The translations under genes and the position numbers were made by a program. A stretch of DNA of 44,109 nt from positions 315,519-359,627 of the forward strand of contig NZ_KB235936.1 of the NCBI RefSeq assembly GCF_000332315.1, in the 5' to 3' direction. The notes under the pieces were generated by a model that was given only the letters and a program-made list of their open reading frames with translations, ran no database searches and was not told the DNA's origin. The stretch is from Prochlorothrix hollandica PCC 9006 = CALU 1027 (lineage in GTDB: Bacteria > Cyanobacteriota > Cyanobacteriia > Prochlorotrichales > Prochlorotrichaceae). Positions 17,390 through 24,316 of this stretch are shown here, one piece after another; position 1 is the first letter of the stretch; each line of letters opens with the position of its first letter.

Positions 17390-17440
17390 AGTCTGCCGCT
17401 GGAATAGTCCCGTGAACTGGTGGTCGGTGGTGGTCGGTGC

Positions 17441-17636
17441 TGCTAGAACGATGTTGCTAGAACGGCGCTGCTAGAACGGTGTTGCTAGAACGGCGCTGCT
17501 AGAACGATGTTGCCAGAACGGTGTTGCTAGAACGGCGCTGCCAGAACAGTGTTGCTAGAACGGTGCTGCTAGAACGGTGTTGCTAGAACGGTGCTGCTAG
17601 AACGGTGCTGCTAGAACGGTGCTGCCAGAACGATGT
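17441..17636. repeat. 14-bp tandem repeat, 14 copies
   Basis: TGCTAGAACGGTGT and close variants (alternating -GTGT, -GCGC, -ATGT endings) repeat exactly 14 times with a fixed 14-bp period. The array lies in the leader region of ubiD. The alternation suggests growth by duplication of a 28-bp double unit. Confidence 0.9.
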
Positions 17637-17980
17637 TGAAAAACTGGGGTAGTCAGAACCTGGGGATCCTGGCCGGGGCGATCGCCCTGGGTTCAAGCAA
17701 CGATTCTGGAGATGGCAGACAAGTCCCCCACCCCTTAACCAGTATGGCAAGAAATCGGAGCATCCCACCGGAATCCATGAACCAGGGCTAAGGTGGTATC
17801 TTGTGGAGTTCTGAACTCCGGCGCTCACTGGATGCCAGACCTGTCTTGGTTTATCTCTGCAACCCATTTGACCCCGGCCTGATTCTGTTAAGCTGGGAAT
17901 CCCCTATCCCCTAGAGGTCCCCGATCGTGCCAGCACCGATCGCCCTCCGCACCATCAGCCCAAGACCCAACCCATTCTTA
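17637..17980. other. intergenic stretch, no gene seen
   Basis: This stretch between two tandem arrays contains no convincing frame with a conserved product. Nothing structured was recognised. Confidence 0.4.
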
Positions 17981-18220
17981 TTCCCCTCCTGGGAGGGGCT
18001 AGGGGTGGTGTCTTATTCCCCTCCTGGGAGGGGCTAGGGGTGGTTTCTGGTTCCCCTCCTGGGAGGGGCTAGGGGTGGTTTCTTGTTCCCCTCCTGGGAG
18101 GGGCTAGGGGTGGTTTCTTGTTCCCCTCCTGGGAGGGGCTAGGGGTGGTTTCTTGTTCCCCTCCTGGGAGGGGCTAGGGGTGGTTTCTTGTTCCCCTCCT
18201 GGGAGGGGCTAGGGGTGGGT
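17981..18220. repeat. 35-bp tandem repeat, seven copies
   Basis: The unit starts TTCCCCTCCTGGGAGGGG and ends CTAGGGGTGGTTTCTTG. Copies start at 17981, 18016, 18051, 18086, 18121, 18156 and 18191 with only a few changes. Each has a perfect CCCCTCC-TGG-GAGGGG-type hairpin, so the array would form seven hairpins as RNA. Confidence 0.9.
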
Positions 18221-18508
18221 TAGATCTGGCGATCGCAGCCCCTGGGTTTGGCATCAAGATGGGTGTACACCGTAGCCCTGAGCCGGGGATCCTATGGTGC
18301 CACTTAAGGGAATGTTGATCGACATCTAAGACCGTCCTCAGACTATGCTGAGTATGGTGCGATGTGGTGTGGTTTGATGGTCGCTGTGCTATGACAGAGA
18401 AAACAGCCTTGACTGTGCCCCAGGCTGGACGCGATCGATCCTCCCCACCCTGGCTTCTGATCCGTTCCCTCGATCCTGCCTGTTCTGACCTTGCTGTTCC
18501 CGTTTCTT
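18221..18508. other. intergenic stretch upstream of the response regulator, no gene seen
   Basis: No gene is visible in these 288 bases. It probably contains the promoter of the response regulator gene, but I see no strong consensus. Confidence 0.35.
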
Positions 18509-18577
18509 GTTAACCTGGTTCGTTAACCCTGGTTCGTTAACCCTGGTTCGTTAACCCTGGTTCGTTAACCCTGGTCC
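18509..18577. repeat. 14-bp tandem repeat, about five copies
   Basis: GTTAACCCTGGTTC repeats about five times, the first copy short by one base. It sits 85 bp upstream of the response regulator start. Confidence 0.85.
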
Positions 18578-18661
18578 GTCACAGCGTGGGGAATTGCCCT
18601 GCCCCTGCAGTTATCTATCCCAGAGACCGGGCCAATCCGCCCATCGTTTACTTGTCTGACC

Positions 18662-19891
18662 ATGGCTACTTCGGATAGACATCTGCATCTTTCTCCCACC
18701 ACCAGCTACTACCTACGGAAGCTGGTGCATCAGAACTTGGATCGGCTGCAGTCCATTTTGGTGCAGGAAACCAAGCGAGGCTTTGATCCCCTCAGTGATC
18801 TCAATGCCACGCTGGCATTGCTCTATGGGGAAAACGCTAAAATTAACGGCGCTGTTCAGGAACTGGAACGGTTGACGAAATATCACCAAATGCTGTCTAG
18901 TCAAGGGTCTCTCCACCGCCAAGAACTGGAAAAAACCCAGCAGGATTTGTTTTCAACCCTAGGGTTCAATCAGCGGCAAACGGGCAATCAGGAATCTAAA
19001 GCGACGATTCTGATCGTGGACGATCGCCCGGAAAATATTCGCTTACTGTCGGTGGCCCTCAACCGCCAAGGCTACCGGGTCGAAGGCTTGGACAATAGCG
19101 CCATGGCTGTGGGTACTGCGCGATCCCTGAAGCCCGACTTAATCCTGCTGGACATTATGATGCCGGTGATGGATGGCTATGAGGTGTGCAAAAGCCTCAA
19201 GGCGGATACGGCCACTGCTGGGGTGCCGGTGATTTTTGTCAGTGCGGTCACCAATGTCATGGATAAGGTCAAAGGGTTCCGGGCCGGGGCCGTGGACTAT
19301 ATCACCAAGCCGTTCCAGTTTGATGAAGTGCTGGCGCGGGTGGAACATCAGCTTAAAATTCAAAGCCTGCGCCGCCGCCTGGAGGATCAAAATATTCGGC
19401 TGCAACAGGAGATTGTCGATCGCCAAAAAGCCAGTCACCAGTTGGCCATGTTGCAAACTGCCCTGGAGTGCCTCAGCCAATACTATTTCTTCTGTGATCC
19501 CCAGGGGCGCATTTTCCACGCCAGCCAGTCTGCGACGACGGTGTTGGGCTATGGCCCTGGGGAACTGCTGACGTTGCGGATTCAGGATCTGGAACCCAGT
19601 TTGCAGGAGTCCCAGTGGCAGAGGCATTGGCTCCGGCTGCAACAGGAGGGCTATGTGACCCTGGCGGCTAATCCCTTAACTAAGGATCAACAACATTTGG
19701 CGGTGCATTTTTATTTCACCTATTTAATGCAAGACGGCCAAGACTATGCCTATGTGGCGGCCTATGAACCGGCTACACCCACGGATCCCCAAGGGGAGGC
19801 GGGGGCGGGGTCTGATGGGGGGGTGGAAGCCAATGCCCCCTCTCCTTCGTTGTCCAATAATCCATCGGATTGGAAGCAGTGGCGAGTTTAG
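18662..19891 (+). CDS. response regulator with REC and PAS domains
   Basis: Domains in order over 409 residues: an N-terminal helical region (about 1-108), a receiver domain (114-230) with Asp120, Asp121, the phospho-acceptor Asp164 in LILLDIMMP, and Lys216 in DYITKPF; a coiled-coil linker (about 232-262); and a PAS fold (about 265-385) beginning LQTALECLSQYYFFCDPQGRIFHAS. A kinase, DNA-binding or GGDEF output domain is absent, so it may act through protein contacts or as part of a phosphorelay. No histidine kinase is adjacent. The C-terminal tail is Gly/Ser/Pro-rich and disordered. Confidence 0.85.
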   Translation: MATSDRHLHLSPTTSYYLRKLVHQNLDRLQSILVQETKRGFDPLSDLNATLALLYGENAKINGAVQELERLTKYHQMLSSQGSLHRQELEKTQQDLFSTLGFNQRQTGNQESKATILIVDDRPENIRLLSVALNRQGYRVEGLDNSAMAVGTARSLKPDLILLDIMMPVMDGYEVCKSLKADTATAGVPVIFVSAVTNVMDKVKGFRAGAVDYITKPFQFDEVLARVEHQLKIQSLRRRLEDQNIRLQQEIVDRQKASHQLAMLQTALECLSQYYFFCDPQGRIFHASQSATTVLGYGPGELLTLRIQDLEPSLQESQWQRHWLRLQQEGYVTLAANPLTKDQQHLAVHFYFTYLMQDGQDYAYVAAYEPATPTDPQGEAGAGSDGGVEANAPSPSLSNNPSDWKQWRV

Positions 19892-19919
19892 GGCAGTTTA
19901 GGGGCTAGGGGAGGCAACC

Positions 19920-20177
19920 ATGGCTAAAAAACAGCGGTTTCCCCATTTGTTGCAGTCTAAGTGGACTTCTCGGCAAACGGTGTTTGGCTGGCGACATTTC
20001 CAGGTGGTGGGTCGCCGCAATGAGGGAGCTTGGGTGTTTGCGGAACTGGTGGCGGCTTGTGATGGGTCGGTGCGGCTGTGGGTCAATGCTAAGGCGCTCC
20101 ACGATCGCAGTCTCTGGCACGCGGGCTGGCAGTCGCTCCAGGAACAGGCCGCCACTCCCCCACCCCCTGGTGCCTAA
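19920..20177 (+). CDS. TIGR02450 family Trp-rich protein
   Basis: The 85-residue product has the short cyanobacterial Trp-rich family pattern: RFPHLLQSKWTS, then GWRHFQVVGRR, WVFAELVAACD and SLWHAGWQSL. Eleven or so residues at the end are Pro-rich. No catalytic motif is visible and function is unknown. It starts 28 bp after the response regulator, with AGGGGAGG upstream of the ATG, and is probably co-transcribed with it. Confidence 0.75.
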   Translation: MAKKQRFPHLLQSKWTSRQTVFGWRHFQVVGRRNEGAWVFAELVAACDGSVRLWVNAKALHDRSLWHAGWQSLQEQAATPPPPGA

Positions 20178-20394
20178 GGCTTACATCCCTGGCGATATCA
20201 AGGGTCTTTCCGTTGCCCTGGCTCGGATTTTTGGTTATCGTAGGGGAAATTATGGGTAGTGATTCTAAGGTAGTGAAGGTCTAAGAAAGTGCTAGGTTAG
20301 CATTATCATAGGGAATGAAGTGCCAAATAGCCCCAATGTGATTGAAAAGACTCTTAGAAAAAGATAGAGTTTTGCAAACTAGAGAGATAATCGC

Positions 20395-20472
20395 TTATTT
20401 TTTGACGGTGACAGCAAGGTTTCTGACACCGAGACGGCTGAAATCTGATGTGTTATTGGTAACCACAGTTAA
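20395..20472 (-). pseudogene. C-terminal remnant of a PIN-domain toxin (VapC-like)
   Basis: Directly after the antitoxin-like gene, in another frame, a short frame reads GLTVVTNNTSDFSRLGVRN, followed by LAVTVKK and a stop. TVVTNN and the D-F pattern match the last strand and acidic residue of PIN toxins. Upstream in that frame there is a stop almost at once, so about 100 N-terminal residues of the toxin are missing. Inference from a short stretch. Confidence 0.5.
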
Positions 20473-20687
20473 GCCTTGGCCAAGAAGTCATCAATAACTT
20501 GTTTGGGCTGATGGGTGACACCGAAGAAATCGCGTGGGTTGAATGGTGGGGTGCACTGTTGGGCTTCTGTTTCTTCAATTTTATCTTCTTGTAGTAGTTG
20601 TGCTAATACTAACTGCACTAGCTTGAGTTTATCGGTATCAGATAGGGCAGCAATGGAGGGTAGTAATTGGCTGATTAATGGGGACAT
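20469..20687 (-). CDS. antitoxin-like small protein
   Basis: The 72-residue product is mostly helical: ISQLLPSIAALSDTDKLKLVQLVLAQL then a charged Glu-rich part and a C-terminal segment FFGVTHQPKQVIDDFLAKA. Proteins of this look lie upstream of PIN toxins in cyanobacteria. Here the toxin survives only as a C-terminal remnant overlapping its stop. No RHH or AbrB signature is obvious, so the family is unassigned. It is probably an orphan antitoxin. Confidence 0.55.
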   Translation of the reverse strand: MSPLISQLLPSIAALSDTDKLKLVQLVLAQLLQEDKIEETEAQQCTPPFNPRDFFGVTHQPKQVIDDFLAKA

Positions 20688-20715
20688 TGTAGGAATACCT
20701 CTCTATTAAGTTAAT

Positions 20716-20918
20716 GGGATGGGAATAGCTGTTGCATGAGTCTTTTCTTGTGTTGTTTCAGTACCTCAATTTTTTGGGCTTTGAGAATTAGGCTACGGAG
20801 GGTTTCTAGTAAGGGGGGGGTCAAGGTTGGGGACGGTGCAGGGCGATCGGTGGTTGCGGCTAATTCATGGGCCGATGTTGTTGGCGGTGGCGTGAGGGAG
20901 TGGGGGGTGCCAGTGGTT
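20716..20918 (-). pseudogene. HsdS C-terminal tail remnant downstream of hsdM
   Basis: In the same frame as hsdM but after its stop, an open stretch ends with LILKAQKIEVLKQHKK, then RLMQQLFPSH and a stop. This matches the C-terminal coiled coil of HsdS (compare KIKALKQHKKGLMQQLFPS at 23920-23990). Only the last 25 or so residues are recognisable; the part nearest hsdM is Pro/Thr-rich and unrelated. It is what remains of a second hsdS or a rearranged copy. Confidence 0.6.
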
Positions 20919-20920
20919 TT

Positions 20921-22732
20921 TTAGGGCAGGGGTGGCAAGCCTAATTCAACGAGAAATTGATTGTGTTTGTCCTTGGCGGCTTCAATTTTTTGGGTTAGTG
21001 CTTCGAGTTCGGTATGGGTTGCTTGTAAATCAATTTCTGGTTCTTTTTGGGCGGTGCTAACGTAGCGGGAAATGTTGAGGTTGTAGCCCTCAGTTTCGAT
21101 TTTTGCCATGGTAACCAGGCGAGCATAACCATCTTCTTCCTTTGGACGGGATTTATAGGTTTCAAGAATTTTATTGATATCGCAAGGTCGTAGATAGTTT
21201 TGGCGTTTGCGCTTCTCAAAGTTTTTAGGAGCGCTGGCATTGATGAACAGCACATCGTCGGACTTCTTGCATTTTTTCAGGACGAGAATACAGACGGGAA
21301 TGCCGGTGGAATAAAACAGGTTAGGGGGGAGACCGATGACGGTATCAATGTGGCCATCTTTGAGGAGTTTGGTGCGGATGCGTTCTTCTGCGCCGCCCCG
21401 AAAAAGTACGCCATGGGGGAGGATGATGGCCATCACTCCATCGTCTTTGAGGTAGTGGAAACCGTGGAGCAAGAAAGCAAAGTCGGCGGCGGATTTGGGG
21501 GCGAGTCCGTAGTTTTTGAAGCGTATATCTTGGCCCAGGGTTTCTGTGGGTTCCCAGCGGTAACTAAAGGGGGGATTGGCCACGACTGCATCAAATTTTG
21601 GCATTTTGGCGGGGTTCATTTCTTTGAGCCACTCCCATTCGTTGGTGAGGCTGTCGCCATGGTAGATCTCGAATTCGGTATCTTTGACTCCGTGGAGGAG
21701 CATATTCATGCGGGCGAGGTTGTAGGTGGTGATGTTTTTTTCTTGGCCGTAAATTTTGCCGATGCCCTGGGGGCCAAGGCGATGGCGGATGTTGAGGAGG
21801 AGGGAGCCGGAGCCACAGGCAAAGTCGAGGATGGTATAGAGGTGGGTGCGGTTGCCGGTGGTAGGGTCTTGGCTGTCGAGGGTGACGATGCCGGAGAGGA
21901 TGCTAGAGATTTCTTGGGGGGTGTAGAATTCTCCTGCTTTTTTGCCGGAACCGGAGGCAAACTGCCCGATCAGGTATTCGTAGGCATCACCGAGGGTGTC
22001 GCTGTCGGTGGAAAATTCGGCGAGACCTTCGGAAATTTTCTGGATGATGGTGCAGAGTTTGGTGTTGCGGGCGGTGTAGTTTTTGCCCAGTTTTTCGGAG
22101 TTGAGGTTAATTTCGGAGAAGAGTCCGCTGAAGGTGCTGGAAAAGGATTCTTCTTCGATGTATTGGAAGCCTTTTTGTAGGGTACGGAGTAGATCGTTGT
22201 TTTGGGTGCGGGCTAGTTGGGCGATGTGGCTCCAGAGATGTTCCGGCTGAATGACATAATGCATTTTGCGGCGCATTTGTTTTTCAAAGTCGGTGGTGTC
22301 TGCTGGGTTTTGGGTGTACCACACGGCTAGGGGGGTGAGGTGAACCACCCCGTCAGGCTTCGCCTGCCACCCCTCCGAGGGAGGGGAATTTTTCCCCTCC
22401 TTTGGAAAGGCAGGGGTGGTTTTCCCCTCCTTTGGAAAGGCAGGGGTAGTTTTCCCCTCCTCTGGAGGGGTAGGGGAATTTTTCCCCTCCTCTGGAGGGG
22501 TGCCCCGCAGGGGCGGGGTGGTTGGATAGTCTGGCCCTAGTTCTTTTTGGGCGGCGGTTTCGTAGTTGTCGGAGAGGTAGCGGAGGAAGAGGAAGGAGAG
22601 CATATAGTCGCGGAAGTCGTCGGCGTTCATGGCTCCGCGCAGTTGGTCGGCGATGTCCCACAGGATCTTGCCAAGTTGTTTATGGTCTTGTTCGGTCATG
22701 GCTTTCTTATCTGTTTTGGGAATTTTGCTCAA
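20921..22732 (-). CDS. hsdM: type I restriction-modification N6-adenine methyltransferase subunit HsdM, with repeat insert
   Basis: HsdM, as an HsdM2S1 complex, methylates adenine in the sequence chosen by HsdS. The 603-residue product has the N-terminal helical domain (about 12-65), the SAM-binding motif I LDFACGSGSLLL (about 302-312) and the catalytic NPPF (about 384-387), and GEFYTPQEIS before them. Residues about 71-132 are a Pro/Gly/Lys-rich insert that relatives lack: it is a translated copy of a palindromic repeat found between and within neighbouring genes. The first ATG overlaps the PrrC-like gene; MTEQDHKQ at residue 12 is an equally good start. Whether the insert is tolerated is unknown. 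Confidence 0.9.
   Translation of the reverse strand: MSKIPKTDKKAMTEQDHKQLGKILWDIADQLRGAMNADDFRDYMLSFLFLRYLSDNYETAAQKELGPDYPTTPPLRGTPPEEGKNSPTPPEEGKTTPAFPKEGKTTPAFPKEGKNSPPSEGWQAKPDGVVHLTPLAVWYTQNPADTTDFEKQMRRKMHYVIQPEHLWSHIAQLARTQNNDLLRTLQKGFQYIEEESFSSTFSGLFSEINLNSEKLGKNYTARNTKLCTIIQKISEGLAEFSTDSDTLGDAYEYLIGQFASGSGKKAGEFYTPQEISSILSGIVTLDSQDPTTGNRTHLYTILDFACGSGSLLLNIRHRLGPQGIGKIYGQEKNITTYNLARMNMLLHGVKDTEFEIYHGDSLTNEWEWLKEMNPAKMPKFDAVVANPPFSYRWEPTETLGQDIRFKNYGLAPKSAADFAFLLHGFHYLKDDGVMAIILPHGVLFRGGAEERIRTKLLKDGHIDTVIGLPPNLFYSTGIPVCILVLKKCKKSDDVLFINASAPKNFEKRKRQNYLRPCDINKILETYKSRPKEEDGYARLVTMAKIETEGYNLNISRYVSTAQKEPEIDLQATHTELEALTQKIEAAKDKHNQFLVELGLPPLP
22337..22522. repeat. palindromic repeat cluster inside hsdM, in frame
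   Basis: A 186-bp block of CCCCTCC-type palindromes: CACCCCGTCAGGCTTCGCC, a series of TTTTCCCCTCCTTTGGAAAG and CCCCTCCTCTGGAGGGG units, and GCCCCGCAGGGGCGGGGTGG. Its length is a multiple of three and no stop arises in the hsdM frame. The same family lies at 26434-26580, 26998-27100 and 27124-27223. Confidence 0.85.
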
Positions 22733-23314
22733 GTTCAGGGAGATCGAAATGGTAACGATCTAAAAAAGCAGTTAATATTTTCTTAAATAGATCCTTTGTG
22801 TCTTCACCCATTGCCCTTGGTTCATAGAGCGAATATTGGCCATGACTCAAAAGGTTTAGAGCGCGAGCATATAAAACTTCGTCATTTATACCCTGAATAC
22901 AGGCGGAAAAGTCATCAAAGCCAAAAAAGGTGGCTGTTTTTTCTAAAATACTGCGTAACATATTAAAATGATGTGTATAAAGTCTATCTGAATCTGCTGC
23001 TTTTTTGAGTTCACTTAAAGCCACTACATGGTGAAAAAATGGCGTATCATTTGTGACTTGTAATGTGTATTTACCAAGGCTTTTTAGATAATTAAAGAAA
23101 TAACTCTTGTATTTTATACTTGCGCTTCGGAATTCATTCCAAATAACATTATAAAAGAGACTATGGTGTGAGGATATGACTACCTTTAGCCGTGATCTCC
23201 CTTGTTTGAGTAATTGTGCTAAATCACACGCAACGGCAATAGCATTGTTATCATCTAATGAAGAAATTGGATCATCAATATAAAGATATTTGACCCAAGC
23301 ATAGGATTGATGGT
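22707..23314 (-). pseudogene. PrrC-like anticodon nuclease/AAA ATPase, C-terminal part (separated by MITE)
   Basis: The second part of the gene interrupted at 23315-23417. Joined to the N-terminal part it continues as residues 165-366 of a 366-residue protein. It begins NHQSYAWVKY and carries Walker B and D-loop YIDDPISSLDD (176-186), then the switch VVISSHHSLF. The C-terminal domain has MLRSILEKTA with Arg285 and Glu289 (spaced R-x3-E) and LNLLSHG with His322. In PrrC the catalytic triad is Arg320, Glu324 and His356, with nearly the same spacing. No stop occurs across 23025-23314. On its own this part has no start. The end overlaps the hsdM start. Confidence 0.7.
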
Positions 23315-23316
23315 TA

Positions 23317-23415
23317 CAGCAACCCTAAATCAGTTGTAGGCATCTCGATGGCTGAAACCCTTGGTGCGGTGTGCCCCCTCCGGGGGCACACCACACAACC
23401 CATTTAGGACTGCTG
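23317..23415. mobile_element. 99-bp MITE with TA target duplication, inside the PrrC-like gene
   Basis: The ends are CAGCAACCCTAAAT and ATTTAGGACTGCTG (12 of 14 paired), flanked on both sides by TA (23315-23316 and 23416-23417). A TA duplication is typical of IS630/mariner-type transposition. The centre has GGTGTGCCCCC-tcc-GGGGGCACACC, and the segment CTCGATGGCTGAAACCCTTGGTG also occurs beside the element at 12235-12622. Removing the element and one TA restores an unbroken frame. Confidence 0.85.
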
Positions 23416-23417
23416 TA

Positions 23418-23908
23418 TCGATCGCAAGTTGGCAAATTGCCATGAAAATACACCAAATAAATATATTTTCTTCGCCACGAGATACTTTTATATTGTGTTG
23501 GTCTTGACGTGAAAAGGTGATTGTCCAATTTTCGTAATCGATTCTGAAATCGAAATCTGCATAACGCTCTAGATACTTAAAGATTTTTTCTTCTAGCGCC
23601 AGGTCTTTGAAGCCTGAGAAGAATTGGGAGTCGGAGTTTATTTTAAGGTGCCGATCGCTGTCTCCCTCTAAATCATTGTCCCAGGAAAATAGGTCTTCCG
23701 TAAAAGCATTAAAATAAAGTGTGTCGGCTATGCCGTTGGCTCTACGCTTACCATAATCTTTGAAGGTCATGGATAAGCGTGTTTTGCCTGTGCCGTTATA
23801 GGCGTAGAGTAAAATATAGTCTTGTCCTCCGTTATTCAGATCATCACGCAACCGTTGAACTAACCGATCCATTAATTGATAAGTATAAATTTTAGGTCTT
23901 GCGCTCAT
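23418..23908 (-). pseudogene. PrrC-like anticodon nuclease/AAA ATPase, N-terminal part (truncated by MITE)
   Basis: Residues 1-164 of the reconstructed protein. Walker A is AYNGTGKT (about 36-43) and the ABC-type signature SRGEE is at 143-147. The start ATG overlaps the hsdS stop (ATGA), indicating translational coupling with hsdS. The present frame runs on through the MITE and stops at 23330, giving a 192-residue product whose last 30 residues are MITE-derived and which lacks Walker B and the nuclease domain. PrrC-type proteins cleave the tRNA-Lys anticodon loop when the associated type I enzyme is inhibited; position inside the hsd operon supports that comparison. RloC-like or another AAA-HEPN protein is the alternative. 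Confidence 0.7.
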
Positions 23909-24308
23909 TTGCTCACCTCGTCAAGGGATGGGAATAGCTGTTGCATGAGTCCTTTTTTGTGCTGTTTTAGTGCTTTGATTTTTTGAGATTGTAGGGTGAT
24001 TAGTTCATCGAGAGAGGTGAGGCAATCAGCGATTTCTTGTTGTTCTTCGACACAAGGCAACCTAATCGTAAAATCACTTAAAACCTCTTTTGTGATTGTC
24101 TTAATTATTCCACCTGGAGCTTTTTGCCTTTCTATCTCGAACAAAAGTTGTATTGAATATGCAAAAAATATTTCTTTGATCGGTTGCAGAAATTTCTCAA
24201 AAAGTAGAAGCGTCCTATCGATATAGGCATCGTACTGTGTAATAGCAACTCTTCCGATTGAACCTTGAATCGTGATTATGACTGTGCCTTTTGGTATGAA
24301 AACACTTT
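23905..24308 (-). pseudogene. hsdS: HsdS specificity subunit, C-terminal part (cut by IS)
   Basis: Second half of the specificity subunit. Read across the joined target site it continues from the first half as KQSVFIPKGTVIITIQGSIG and contains the end of the second target-recognition domain, then the conserved coiled coil EIADCLTSLDELITLQSQKI and KALKQHKKGLMQQLFPS. The stop overlaps the start of the PrrC-like gene. No promoter or start of its own is evident, though the TTG at 24144 opens a short frame. Confidence 0.85.
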
Positions 24309-24316
24309 GTTTTGAT

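Noticed and set aside
17981-18220. Seven regularly spaced hairpin units as a CRISPR candidate
   Set aside because: The whole 35-bp period is conserved, leaving no variable spacer.
21200-22180. 326-codon open frame on the plus strand opposite hsdM
   Set aside because: It lies entirely antisense to a clear HsdM and has no recognisable domain; its Gly/Phe/Val-rich composition is that of a complement of a coding frame.
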